From Sycobia sp. Sy_11 (Eukaryota > Arthropoda > Insecta > Hymenoptera > Epichrysomallidae), in the NCBI GenBank assembly GCA_018907035.1, contig JACCIC010000021.1, positions 601,001-665,000 of the forward strand: DNA of 64,000 nt, in the 5' to 3' direction. Numbering within the stretch: position 1 is the first letter of the stretch; every line of letters starts with the position of its first letter. The notes under the pieces were generated by a model. It was not told the origin of the DNA. It searched no databases and saw only the letters and a program-made list of their open reading frames with translations. The position numbers were made by a program, and so were the translations under genes. This document shows, piece by piece, positions 11,960 to 23,724 of the stretch.

Positions 11960-13840
11960 CAGATATTGAGCGGATTATTAATTAATTCTGTAAAAACAAT
12001 TCTTTAAGCCAAATTAAGATGTGATACTTTTGACACAGTTTCAAGTATCTTGATTTGTTTCGTTTTACTAGATAACTATTCCGCCGGCGTATCCACTATT
12101 CATCAGTAAATCTTAATACTGAAATTCATATAAATATTTTAGAGACTACAACGCTTCTAACGCTGACGCTAAGAATCAGAAAAATATTTTGCCACTGAAA
12201 CTATTGGAGTGGATCTTAAGTGGAATTTTTTCAATATAAACTTCTGAAGAGGCGTTACATTGAGCCAATTTATGAAATTCGCAATTATGATTTGCCTCGG
12301 TCGTGGCTGAGCCGAGTTGTGACCGAGGATCTTATTGAGCAGATGGAAATCAGCTGCGACGAGGTCTTCGCTAGTCCAGGTTAATTAATTAGAAGTGTGA
12401 CCTGAATATTGATTAATTTGGTTGTGCCCAATATATATTGTACTCAGACTTGTATATGATTGTATCAAATGGCGGGCTTGAATGACCGATATTTTATGAA
12501 TGTTTGGTAGTTGAATTGGTTGATTTATAAGCGTATCAATTTATTATGATTTTATTCGTATTTGTTTATTATTAATTTGTTCTACAGTTAAACAATAAAA
12601 CATATGAAATATAAAAAAACATCTATTACAACATATACAGTGGTTCTATCACTACTATTAATTCAATTTTACATTTGACTAACATTAAAGCGCTATTATA
12701 TTTTTACTATTGTTTTTATACATGTATATGTCGGTATTTGTTGTATTTCTTTTTTTATACGGAATCAGAAAAACAAATTTACATCTATCTATCTATCCTT
12801 TTTGCCATTGTACATTTTCACGCTTTCAATTTGTTTTTCTCTTTCAACGCTTAGTTGATTGCAGAGAAGCGATGATTAATTCCCGATATCGAACGACTGC
12901 TATTCCCATACTGTTTCAAACTTTTTGCCCAATCTTCTTTTTACCCCCATCCAGGAATTACGCGATCGTTCTCCTTCTCTCATTAATGCGCTGGCTTTTT
13001 ACCGTCCCACCCTCCCCCCTTCGCGCCACCTTTCGCACCGCCTCGCTTCGTTCAGTATACAGCTTGCAATTTACATTTTTCGCAATGTATATTTGCATTA
13101 TCCTCGTGTAATTACCTCGGAATATATATATATGGGCAAACACACACACACCTCGTCATCAACGCTAGAAGTAATAGCACGCATGGGGCGAACCGAAACG
13201 ATACGCATTGTGATTGTAGAATCAAAATATATATTAACAAAAGTTATTTGACACTCAATCAATTGAGCCCCTCGCCCCTTCCCGCCCCGTCCTGTGTCCG
13301 ACCCCGAGTATTTCAGGCCTCGTGTGTGGGCGAAAGACGAGCCAGAGCGAAGTGTCGACCGGGCGCGCTGATTGCGCGTATTATGCGAATAATTGCCCGA
13401 CGCGAGTCAGGCTCGTTCATTTAAAGTATCATTTGTGTATTTTACGCGACGCACCATAATGACGATCGATGTAATTTTTCAATTGAAAGACAACGTGCAC
13501 GCCTCGATCGTGAATTCGGCGACTCCCGTCTCCTCTCGTTAACGGAGCCGCGTCGAAGAGCGTAACGAGGGCGATCGGTGTATGACTTCTACCGGTTACT
13601 GGTAAAAAAAATTAGCGTACGACGTACACGCGACTACGCGAAATCGATATTGACATACACGCATTTACCATGGAATGTCGGGCCGAGTATTTAAGCTCAA
13701 TGATGCCGTTTAATTTTATCCGTCGCGTCGGGGCGGGGCGTTCGGAGCGCCGCTCGCCTCGCTCGTTTCGCGAATATTCTCTCGGAATGGAATTTCCCTC
13801 ATCGATTTCGACGAATAAACGGAGCTCCGCGCGCGTCCCC
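11960..13840. other. Mostly unique AT-rich DNA
   Basis: Apart from the open island at 12.2 kb and a CpG-richer stretch at 13.26-13.85 kb, nothing is recognisable. Long microsatellites are absent. Confidence 0.55.
12216..12390. other. Short coding-like island, unrecognised
   Basis: A repeat-free stretch is open on both strands. On the plus strand, after a stop at 12218, the frame can read ...YIEPIYEIRNYDLPRSW and then LSRVVTEDLIEQMEI up to a CCAG|GTTAAT junction, a weak donor. On the minus strand it can read TSEDLVAADFHLLNKIL and then RQIIIANFINWLNVTPLQKF. The residue mix is balanced and unlike the microsatellite translations around it. It has no ATG in a useful place and no family was recognised. 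It could be an orphan exon, a transposon fragment or chance. Confidence 0.15.
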
Positions 13841-13845
13841 CTACC

Positions 13846-13847
<2 letters not shown>

Positions 13848-13896
<49 letters not shown>

Positions 13897-13910
13897 GTAT
13901 GTATGTATAC
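13848..13910. repeat. (TA)n-(TATG)n microsatellite
   Basis: About 21 TA units then GTATATGTATGTATG. Confidence 0.9.
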
Positions 13911-13914
13911 GCGC

Positions 13915-15600
13915 GGATGTTTATGCATCAATCCCGGCTTACATTTTTCAGCGCTCCATTACCATTCCTTATTATACGGTTGCTCGGAATAAATGTATAT
14001 TTCAATGGTTTTTAATGCTCAAGGAATTACCTATATATATATAGGGTTTGGTTTTTATCGGGGCAAGTACGCAAAAACTGGAAAGATTTGGCGATTGTAT
14101 ATAAATAAAATGGTGCAACGAGCGTGGAAAAATCGAGGTCAATAGTTTTTTAATGAAATTCTACAAGAACTTTTAACTAATGCGATAACTTATTTACATA
14201 ATTTATTGTACGAAAGGTCGTAGTGAAGAGACATATAGCAGAAGTTATGGCAGGATTGAGGACAATCATTGAAATAATTTGACGGTCCCAGTGGAATTAT
14301 TGCATTTCGGATATGATTTTGAATAAATTATCGATTGTCAGAGGCTTAAAGCTCGTAACATAAAAAATTTTAATTAATCTTTTGAAAATATATCATGCAA
14401 TCAATAAAATTGTTTGTAGAACATTGTAAATACTAGTTTTTATGCATTATTTTACACAAATCCACGTTTCCTGACAAACAAAAATATCTAGCTACGTATT
14501 TCTAAAGTGCGCTTACCAATAATATGTGTAATACAGTCAGAGTAAAAGTTTACCATTTAAATAGTGCGCGTAAAATCCTAAATTGCAGCCGCAGAGCCTA
14601 AAATTGAATATTAAGAACTATTGAAGATATTTTTGACAAATAGAATTTAACTCCTTATACATTGGGGGAGGAGGGCGAAAATTAGATTTTACGCTTACTG
14701 TTAAAAAAAGCACCCTCGGATGCAGTTATGAACATGAGAGTCTAAAATTAAATTTTGTGCTCGTATTGAATATTATTCTATATTTATTCTAGAAAAATTC
14801 CAATATGTTTTATTATGTTACCACAAACTCAAGGTAATATAAACAATATTTTTCTATTGATTAAAGAGTCCATTTATTAATTCAGTAAATAAATATTTCT
14901 CCCCTAGTATTTCCACTATTTTTACTTTCAAATGAAATAAAAAATTAAATTAGATATATTCAATTAGCAGTAGCTCACTGTTTAATCTGCTACGGTTCTT
15001 TTATTGTATTCATCTAAGTAGAACGCCACTGTTTTGCGGAATCTCCAGAATACGAAACCATATAGCGGTTTTAAAATAATTATAATGTAAATATTATCAA
15101 ATAAAAATGTTAAAAATGACTCAAACATGAAAACTTTTTATCCGAAGTATTATTATTATTATGCTTGCATTCATCAGGAAACGTTTCACAATTCTATAAC
15201 AATCGATAACACACCCAATTGAAGGTACTTGTGGTATACTGCAAAACTCGCTAAAGTGCATTGAATTTAGCTTCCATGTACTTTATTATTTATATCTTCG
15301 TGTCAACTAGCATAGCAATGAGGCGTAGAAAAAGGGAAAACAGCAATCCTTGATCAACGGTACGTAAATTGTTCCAAACAAATGAAAGAAAACAAAAGCA
15401 TCTCGCGCTCCGTATCTCATACACAAAATAGGCTTTATACAGTAGTACATACGCTCAGAAAAAAAAGAAAGAAAACGAGAGGTCCCGTGGCTCGTGGCGC
15501 GTGCGCTATAGCAATATTCCTCCCTCACTGTAATAATCCGCGCACTTCGCTAATTTTTTTCTCGAGATTTAGAAACAGCTGCTTCTCTATCCCGCTCTCT
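13915..15600. other. AT-rich unique DNA without genes
   Basis: Only the MITE-like inverted repeat at 14.56 kb stands out. No open frame above background is seen. Confidence 0.55.
14556..14705. repeat. Short imperfect inverted repeat, MITE-like
   Basis: AGTGCGCGTAAAATCCTAAA at about 14562 faces the reverse complement AGTAAGCGTAAAATCTAATT of the stretch at about 14678-14699, with about 95 bp between. Similar TAAAATTRAAT strings recur at 14597 and 14742. It may be a small palindromic element or a chance fold in AT-rich DNA. Confidence 0.25.
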
Positions 15601-15604
15601 TTTA

Positions 15605-15607
15605 CGC

Positions 15608-15660
<53 letters not shown>
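15605..15660. repeat. (CA)n microsatellite
   Basis: CGCACACGCACA head then about 24 CA units. Confidence 0.95.
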
Positions 15661-15662
<2 letters not shown>

Positions 15663-15683
15663 CGCACTTGCGCCGCGATCGCC

Positions 15684-15703
15684 CTTCCTTCCTTCCTTCC
15701 TCC
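15684..15703. repeat. (TTCC)n tract
   Basis: Four to five TTCC units between the CA tract and a C-rich stretch. Confidence 0.8.
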
Positions 15704-15940
15704 CCCCTCCCCGACCCCCTCCCGTCATTCTCTGCCTCACATGTGCGCGAGTGCACTGCCCTCACGTACGCGCCCGCGCGCGCTCGCTGCCGTCGCCGTT
15801 CGTCGTCTTCGCGTCTCCGCTCTCGCGCCGCGCGGCCGTGGATATTCATAGAAGAGCGGGGCTTCATGGAACTCGCGCGCTATTCGTGGTTTCCCCCCAT
15901 AAAGGTATATATATACATATCCAATACATGCCAGTGGAAT

Positions 15941-15941
15941 C

Positions 15942-15980
<39 letters not shown>
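15941..15980. repeat. (CGA)13 trinucleotide repeat
   Basis: Perfect CGA/GAC units. In one plus-strand frame it reads as 12 Asp, in another as Arg; in a minus-strand frame as Val. No coding context supports translation. Confidence 0.95.
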
Positions 15981-15981
<1 letters not shown>

Positions 15982-16278
15982 CCAGCAATCCCTATACTCT
16001 CTCGCCGTCTCTCTCAGACTCTCTCAGCGATACTTTATATTTAAAACGAGAGGCAGGACTGCTCTCGCGCCCCTCTCGCGAAAAGGCCCCGACTTTTATT
16101 TATAGGCCTTTTAAGGCACGTGCCGGGCGTGGGAGGGGAGGGGAGGCGCGCAGCAGCCAACCTCTTCTCCCCCCCCTCCTCTCTTTGCGGCCCGTGCGCG
16201 ACTCTCGTCAAACCGTCGGCTGTCGCTTTGGGCTTATCGGTCGCCGATACTCCGCGAAGGTTAAGAAGGGCTGGGTAA

Positions 16279-16279
<1 letters not shown>

Positions 16280-16321
<42 letters not shown>
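16280..16321. repeat. (TA)n microsatellite
   Basis: About 21 TA units directly after GGGTAAGT. Confidence 0.95.
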
Positions 16322-16324
<3 letters not shown>

Positions 16325-16589
16325 GCTTACGGGGCTGGGAGGGGACAGGGTCTTTAATAGCCCATACAGTATAGTGCGCGCGTGCTGCTACCGAGACACG
16401 CTCGATCGAGTGCGTCGGCTGGGTGTGGTGTGATGATGGTGCGCGCTGTATGTGCGCACGCCGGATAGGTGGAAGAGAGAAAGAGAAAGAACGAGAGAGG
16501 GCGGGAGGGAGGGACGGAGGGAGGTCTAAAAATACGCGGGCTACTCGAGAGAGGGTCGAGATTTTAGTCGGGACTAAAAGGGCGAGTCA

Positions 16590-16590
<1 letters not shown>

Positions 16591-16656
<66 letters not shown>
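16591..16656. repeat. (GA)n microsatellite
   Basis: About 32 perfect GA units after AGAGGGAGAG. Confidence 0.95.
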
Positions 16657-16659
<3 letters not shown>

Positions 16660-18640
16660 TCTCTTGGTCCGGATTGAGGAGAAACGATTTCACATACACA
16701 AGCGAGTCGCGCGGACGGCGAGCGGAAAAGACGCCTATTATAGGCGGGAATTTGGGGAAGTGGTTGAGAGAAGCTATTTGTCGAACTCGAGAGACGGAGC
16801 ACTTGGTGTACGGATTGCTCACGCTTGTTTTAGGTATACGCATGTGGGAAGAATTAATTGTGCGGCGAGCGGATGCCACGTTAAATAGATTGAATATTAG
16901 AGCAGAAAGTAGTATTGGCCACGAAACGTTTAGATGCTCGAGCCGCCTCGCGATAATTCAGCCGCTTAAACTACTTGAGTATTTAGATTGAATTTAGAAA
17001 TTATTTTTTCTCGGAATAATACATAAACATATGCAACCCTGACGTGATTATAATTAAGTAAGTCCGTAATATTATTCATTAACGGACGGATTTCAACGAT
17101 ATTATTAGAAGACGAAAGAACTGTAGCTCGAGTAGCTTGGGCGAAGTGTGAGTGATGCGAGCAGCTCGTAGGGCTCGAATCTAATTTAACAAGAACAGTA
17201 GGAAGCTCGAGGTCAAATGCCAATCATAATGTAGAGATTGCTTACACGTCTGTTATCTCGAAATTACAATTTACTGTTTTCCCTATTATAATCGTGCGCA
17301 AATTCCGAGTTGGTGGACGTTTAATAGTTCGCAAAGTGCCTCGTTCGCACACGGGAATTTTACAAATTAATCGGTGTACACGAAGTCGACTTTTGGCTAC
17401 AATAAGAGGAAAAAGTACATTTTGTTCCCGGCTGTCGACCTTCCTTATTTAGTGTGTGAGACGACTCGATTGTCGAACGAAGCCAAGGGAGTATGTCTGA
17501 CGAGGCAATTTTCAATTTACATATCAGTTATGCATAACACTCTGCATAACGAGAGTCAAAATAATACACTGTAATACGAGTAAACAACGGATTTGATTAT
17601 CGTATACGAGAGGTGTGTATCGAGCTCGATTTTCCATCTTTGACGGTGTAAAATACAGTGCAATAATGGCGCGTAAATTTATTTTTACCAGACCCGACTT
17701 TTAGCTCCACCGCTTAACTCAGGTAAATAATAATAATCTCGAAGGAAAAAGTAAGCTTTCACAGCCGTGCTGAAATTTATCACATTTCGTAAACTAAATT
17801 TTCGATTTTGCCACAAACTAGGTGTATAATATATGTATTTCTCTGAATTTTTACTCCCTGTGCCTAAAAGAATTTTACGGGAATTTTACGCATTACGAGT
17901 CGAAAAACTGGAATCTTTGCTTACTTTGCTCTTTAATATAAACATCTGTTGTCAAGTGGTGAAAAGCTAGAATGAAACCTACACGTGCGATCATAGATAT
18001 ACCCACACTCGGACATTTTATTCTCATCGTTTCGCTCGCGCGTCTCAATTCGTTGTTTTGATCTCGTCTGCATGCCTACATACGAATTTTTTTTCTTTAC
18101 CTGTTTCCATCCACATATTCGCGAGCATAACCGAAGGAGTGAATTCCTTGTTTTACTGAAAAAACAATTCTCTGTCTCTCGTCGAGTCTCGTGCGTCTTA
18201 TTCGCTCTTCATTCGATCGGGGTATTACGAGCTCCTTCCGTGTGTATAATATATATATATATACGTATTGCGAAAACACCGTTCATTTATATCCTGCGAT
18301 AAATGAATCTAGCGCGGTGCCATTCCCGCATAATGCTCTCGACATGAAACAAAGCGTAATAGCGTCGCGCCTCGTTCTCATGCAGTTTGTCGGCGCGCGC
18401 GCGCCGCGGACTAGTCTATACCTCGCGACCTGACGGCTGCGGCAGCATCGCGCACCGATTCACCCGCTCGCCAGTCCCTGCGGAATGAGAGTCACGCGCT
18501 CGTGCCCGCAAACGTATATCCTCGGGCAGTTGAAGTTTCGTTGGGGGGGGGGAGAGGGGGTACTAGGCGCATGCATCAGGAAGTTTCCGGGCCGAGGCTC
18601 GAAGATTTGTGGAGACCACGTGTGAGAGTGAGGGAGTTTG
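16660..18640. other. No gene recognised
   Basis: Unique DNA of intermediate composition. The plus-strand frame at 16674-16991 (105 residues) has no recognisable motif. A short (TA)n lies near 18246. Confidence 0.5.
18388..18410. repeat. CG-rich palindrome
   Basis: CGGCGCGCGCGCGCCG is a perfect palindrome and a candidate left-handed DNA segment. Confidence 0.85.
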
Positions 18641-18653
18641 TGTGGGTGCGCGC

Positions 18654-18684
18654 GCGTGTGTGTGTGTGCTGGAGAAAGAGGGAA

Positions 18685-18731
<47 letters not shown>
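18654..18731. repeat. (GT)n and (GA)n microsatellites
   Basis: A short GT tract, then AAAGAGGGAAAGG and about 20 GA units from 18690. Confidence 0.9.
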
Positions 18732-18734
<3 letters not shown>

Positions 18735-21260
18735 CTAATTCCGCTGCTGTGCCTCTTCAGCATTCTTCATGGTGGCATTATAGCAGAATATAAACGCGCG
18801 CACGTATGCATGCACACATACCCCTGCACAGAGCAATCCTTGAACATTGTCCATCTCTGCGAGTCCGACTAAACCCCCAACCGCCCACAACTTCCTCAGC
18901 GGAGTGGACGAAGTTTCGTAGTTTTCAGCCAGTCCCGTGGAGTTTCACTTCCATCCTCCGCCGAAGCAGAAGCTTACTACTTGGTTATCACGCCAATTTT
19001 GCGCGGGTTCTACCTTCCGAATGTCTTGGGCTACCTTATACATCTTTCTCCTTGCGTCTCGGTATCTTTCCTCTCTCTCCTTTTTTGCCTCCCTTCCTCT
19101 CTCTTTCTCCCCCCCCCCTTTCTTGCTCACCGTCCGTTAGAGGATATTTCCGAGGATGCACATTTTTGGAATTCCTTTACTGCCGAAATTCGCAAAGCTG
19201 CGCGGCTTAGCGGGTTTAATACGGCGAAGTGGGGCAATCTACTATTTTGAAGTCGTATTTTATGGTCATTTACATACCTATTGTTCAATATACATTATGT
19301 ATTTTTATTAGTTACGCGTGTGTTTAAGACACTAATGAATCGAATGGTAAATCGAGCATGGCGTTGTAATCCGCCGACTGTTGGACGTGTTGTCTTGAAC
19401 CAAACTTTATTATATTCATTTTATTTCCTACCCTTTGTCATTGTTACTGTCGTACATCAGTTGACAGCATATATTAACGTTTTTTTAGAACAATGAAGAT
19501 AATTTAGTATTTTGCTAAATTATCTTGATGCTACTATTATCATCGTTTTTAAAAATAATGTATTTTATTTCCGTATAGTACTAACATTTCTATTCTATTT
19601 ACGTTTTTCAATCCAGATACAAAAACTTACATCTATTTATTCCTCTCTTTCCTCCGTGCACGGGATTGACGATTTTTCCGCGTACCGTGCAGATGTAAAC
19701 AAATGACTTTGTTTGGTAGAAATTCCTGTTCCGGCTCAATTCTCTAGCTTTTGGTCTTCTTTTTTACATACTCGTAGAAGATTGTATTTGGTTATGGCTC
19801 CACGTCCTTCCTCTCGGATGTGCTGATTTGTATTTCCGCAATTTAACCTAAAAATCAAGAAACGTATAAAGTTAATTTTTTATTGAAATTCAGAGAATTT
19901 TTCATGTATAGAGGGAAATGTTCTGATTTAATTTAAATAACTATTATATGGATACTTAATACATTTTGTAAAATGGTTTGAAATGATAAAAAACAGAGAA
20001 AGAATTGATCATGAATACGGAAAAAAAATAGTCAAATAAATATAGCCGTGTTTAGAGTTATAAATGATAATTCTAATAGAAAAATGATATCATATCCTCT
20101 ATCTGCTATAATCCCGATAATTTTATTATTATACTTAAAAAATTAATTTTCATAAAAATGCTAATTATAGCATTATAGTTCCTTTTTTATTTCAAGGTAA
20201 GACTTCGGGACAACGAATTCGATGTATCATAAAAGGCGCAATGCCACAATAAAGTACAGCATCCCGTAAAATTGGTTGGTTTATTTCGGCTGTGACGCGA
20301 AGTAAACATCGTGTTCACCATTTTCCTTTTTTTCCCAATAAAAGCGAGCAAAGTCGTCATTTATTTGCTACTTTGGCTTTTTAAGGTTTCCGCGTTAATT
20401 GATTTAATTGATATTTAATTTATAAGGCAAATTATTAATAATAAATTAAAGGAAAATATTAATTAAATACCGCTCAATCGACAAGGAAGAGGGAATTTAA
20501 TGTAGAAATGCAAATAAATAAATGTATTTATGCTATATATGGTTGAAATATTATTAATAATTGCTATTACTGTTCGAATATTTAAATTAATAATCAACGC
20601 TTTAAAAAATTATATGAGGAGAACTGGAGGGCATGGAAAATTCTATGGAAATGAATCTGTAAAAGGCCGCTCTCTTATATACTTTACGGATTTGAGCAAA
20701 TATATAACTTTCAACTTTTTCGCGTTAACGTTACATTATGAGATCTGATTTTTGTATGAAAATTTTCTACCTACATTGCAAGATTAAACATAACTTTCAA
20801 AATTTCATTATTCCACGGTCTTATTATATTATGTATATATTCACGTTATTTGGAGCTCATAAAATACGAATTAAATTCTATATATCCGTACTGTTTGAAG
20901 TTCGAATAATAATTTATTGAATGACTAAATTATTCTATTGGCTCAGTGCGACTATAGAGTATCATTCTTCCTTTCAGCGATGATTAATTCTATTCTATTT
21001 TTAAAAATTTTTATAATTGAAATATATGAACCGGGAATATTGCAAATCGACTTCTCTACGACTATAGTAGGTCAACAAGATCGTATCCCTCATCGGCTAC
21101 ACCATTTTTGCCGTCTACAAATATACAGACAGATAGATCAATAGAGAGAAATGGTGGACGACTTTGGCTATTCAAGTCCATAAAGCACTTGCTCTGCACT
21201 CTTCAAATTGAAATGTCACATTCAACCCGATGAGCCTGCACCCGAAATTATGCAGTAACC
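18735..21260. other. No gene recognised
   Basis: A pyrimidine-rich stretch at 19040-19130 is followed by AT-rich unique DNA with TAAT-motif clusters. Small frames here are at background level. Confidence 0.5.
20380..20520. promoter_or_regulatory. AT-rich cluster of TAAT motifs
   Basis: TTAATTGATTTAATTGATAT and several TAATAA, TTAATTAAA strings sit close together without simple repetition. This may be a homeodomain site cluster or background AT-rich DNA. Confidence 0.12.
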
Positions 21261-21261
21261 T

Positions 21262-21266
21262 ACATA

Positions 21267-21322
<56 letters not shown>
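21262..21322. repeat. (TA)n microsatellite
   Basis: About 60 bp with one TAT-TATA phase slip. Confidence 0.9.
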
Positions 21323-21325
<3 letters not shown>

Positions 21326-21440
21326 TCTATATGTACTAGCGCCGCGCGCGCATGTTATCATCATGCGGTATAACTCGTGAACCCACTCATCGCGGCGGCA
21401 AGGTGCCGACTTTCGTTATTAGCGCGCGTTTGCAGCGCTG

Positions 21441-21446
21441 TATAAG
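21441..21446 (+). promoter_or_regulatory. TATA-like box upstream of the signal-peptide exon
   Basis: TATAAG sits in GC-rich DNA between two (TA)n tracts, about 300 bp before the candidate ATG. No clear initiator motif was seen 25-35 bp downstream. If used, the 5' UTR would contain the (TA)n tract at 21515 and the (GA)n tract at 21652. TATA-like strings are common in this window, so this is weak. Confidence 0.15.
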
Positions 21447-21514
21447 CCGGGCGCTCGCGTGACCGGCTGCCCTTTTATTTTCGGTGTTTCCTGAGCTTGG
21501 GTGACTGGGAATGA

Positions 21515-21559
<45 letters not shown>
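21515..21559. repeat. (TA)n microsatellite
   Basis: About 22 TA units; would lie in the 5' UTR of the candidate signal-peptide transcript. Confidence 0.95.
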
Positions 21560-21562
<3 letters not shown>

Positions 21563-21647
21563 GGAAAAGTTATTACTCTTACTCTCTTCGTTTTCGCCGA
21601 GCGTTTAATTCTGCCCACACTTCCGGAAGAGGAAGTAAGAGGAACGT

Positions 21648-21651
<4 letters not shown>

Positions 21652-21686
<35 letters not shown>
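21652..21686. repeat. (GA)n microsatellite
   Basis: About 17 GA units, 60 bp before the candidate start codon. Confidence 0.95.
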
Positions 21687-21689
<3 letters not shown>

Positions 21690-21747
21690 AACGAGAACGC
21701 GCGAGAGGCAGATCTCCGCTGGTAATACCTTGAGCTAGCGATATCGC

Positions 21748-21846
21748 ATGGGGATGCGCCCAGCCCGGCGAAAAGTAAACTTGTTAACAGCTTCGCCGTT
21801 GCTTTTGCCACTGCTTCTCCTGCTGCTGTGTGCAGCAACGTCGGAA
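21748..21846 (+). CDS. Candidate first coding exon: signal peptide of a secreted or membrane protein
   Basis: An ATG opens a 33-codon frame with the textbook order of a secretory signal peptide. It has a basic start (MGMRPARRK), then a Leu-rich core of about 15 residues (about 12-27, with a run of six Leu), then small residues (CAATSE). The frame meets GAA|GTAAGC at 21847, a good 5' splice donor, and would leave the intron in phase 0. Without splicing the frame runs to a stop at about 22045, but the later residues look like intron read-through (a YIYTHT stretch from a TA/CA patch). A second in-frame ATG at 21754 is an alternative start. A TATA-like box lies about 300 bp upstream. The mature protein is unknown because no downstream exon was recognised. 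The main alternative is a chance Leu run from CTN-rich DNA; a signal-peptide frame ending exactly at a donor favours a real exon, but only moderately. Confidence 0.38.
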
Positions 21847-21852
21847 GTAAGC
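21847..21852 (+). promoter_or_regulatory. Candidate 5' splice donor (GTAAGC)
   Basis: GAA|GTAAGC matches the eukaryotic donor consensus at most positions after the exon boundary. It follows the signal-peptide frame exactly at a codon boundary. No matching acceptor with a recognisable coding exon was found downstream in the window. Confidence 0.35.
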
Positions 21853-22181
21853 GCGTTGGAAGAGAAGGGGGTGAACGGGATCTTTCTCGTCGTCCGACTT
21901 CTCCCTCTGTATATATATACGCACACTAACAGACCGCAGGACGACGCGCCACAGTGTCGGTATCTAGTGGGCAACGCTGCGGCGTTACGTTTCCTCTTGA
22001 TGCGAAACGGTAGGTCGGGGGATGAAAGGGGCACGGGAGGGGAATAACGCGCGATATCAGCGAGAAGTTGAGGAAAGAAGAAATTTAGTTTCCTATAGTT
22101 ATTTTGCTCTTACTTCTCGCCTCAACACGACCCAAGTTAGTTTAGCACGCTTCATATAGCATTCCCGTTTTTCTGTCCCTC

Positions 22182-22197
22182 GCTCTCTCTCTTCACA

Positions 22198-22239
<42 letters not shown>

Positions 22240-22242
22240 CCT
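22182..22242. repeat. (CT)n microsatellite
   Basis: CT units broken once by TTCACACA. Confidence 0.9.
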
Positions 22243-22917
22243 CTGCGCCTTTCACCGTGGCTTTACTATCGCCTCCGCGAGCGAGAGCCGACGCAGAGAC
22301 AAGAAAGGTACGGCTCTGGAGGGAAAGAAGGTAGGAGGGGGGTTGGGGACGATTTTAATGAAATTTCTCCCCGCCGCGACAGTTACTTAATCGACTCTCG
22401 CCCGACGAATACATTCGCGCTTCTATACTCTGGTTTTAATGGGGTTGGCGGTAGGAGGGGAGGGGGAGGGACGCAAAAAATAAGAGCGCCTCGATTCGTG
22501 TAGAATGGGGCGAAAGTTCGATGCAATGTTGAGGGGATAATCTTATTGGCGTTTACAAGTGTATTTTTATCTATTGCACAAACGATGCAGATTATCAATA
22601 CGCTTTACACCGTATAATTAAGTTATATCGATTTGAAATTTATCATTGAGACCAAATTGGCTGCAGCACTACCCTAAGTACAAAGACGAATTAGTTGAAG
22701 TCCCAAGTCATTTCAGAAATTTACAATGCGCAACATAATTATGTATTTTAAAATGACGCGTAAAAATTCGCAGTATCGTCGACCGTCTATTTAAATAATA
22801 CAAAATTTTTGCCTTTCAGAAATATTAAAACTGAACCATAATACTTTTGATATCGATAATTTTCACGAGATATCAGCGAGGGCAAAATCTTATTCAATGG
22901 CAGGCGAAATGCCAGTG

Positions 22918-22939
22918 CTGAAAACTGAAAACTGAAAAC
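22918..22939. repeat. (CTGAAAA)3 short tandem repeat
   Basis: Three copies of CTGAAAA in a row. Confidence 0.85.
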
Positions 22940-23399
22940 GAGGCTGTTTTGTCCACGCCTATACGATGCACGTATAAACCTCATTTGGATTATTTACGTC
23001 GTATTATCTTTCGATTGTGCAGCCGACGTTCTCTTCACATCGACTGACGCGAGAAGCAACTGGGGCTATGATTATACACGTTTATTTGCCCGATACGGAC
23101 AGAACATGCTTAATTGAACGAAAATATCAATTTTCTCCAATTTTTTAAAATCTAAGTTATGCGAATTCGATATTTGTGCTGGCGATATGATAACGAGGCT
23201 TTGTTTATTGATAGAAGGAGCTTGATCGATTATTGGTCTTGGTCTCATTGTAAGAGCGTTTTCGCCAAAATCAGAGAATTTTCTACAATTTCAATTTTCA
23301 GGAATTCATCGAATAAGGGTGCAGTCGTGGACTGAGAAACTGTGTTTAAGAAACGTTTAATATTCCGCAACTTCCTTACGAAATTCTAATTAATTCATC

Positions 23400-23401
<2 letters not shown>

Positions 23402-23449
<48 letters not shown>
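23402..23449. repeat. (TA)n microsatellite
   Basis: About 24 TA units. Confidence 0.95.
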
Positions 23450-23453
<4 letters not shown>

Positions 23454-23656
23454 TTCATTGGGGTGCCTCCGACGAATAATTTGTCAAATGAAAAAATACT
23501 CTCGTTAGCGTGATTATTTAGCAAGAGGCTCGTCCGTAAGTCTTGAATGAAATGGCAATTATGGAGCCGATTAAAAAAATGGTATATACACTTATAGTTC
23601 AATAAAATTTCGTCACGGTTGTCGCTCGCCTGTATTTCTAGCGTTCTATACATAAA

Positions 23657-23659
23657 TAC

Positions 23660-23723
<64 letters not shown>
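23657..23723. repeat. (TACA)n-(TA)n microsatellite
   Basis: TACATACATACA head then about 25 TA units. Confidence 0.9.

Positions 23724-23724
<1 letters not shown>

Larger units (their letters stand above)
15660..16275. other. GC-rich island ending at a donor-like GTAAGT
   Basis: CpG-rich DNA with TTTATTTATAGG at about 16096 and a GGCTGG|GTAAGT junction at 16275. This is the layout of an untranslated first exon, but no reading frame or initiator supports it. Confidence 0.2.
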
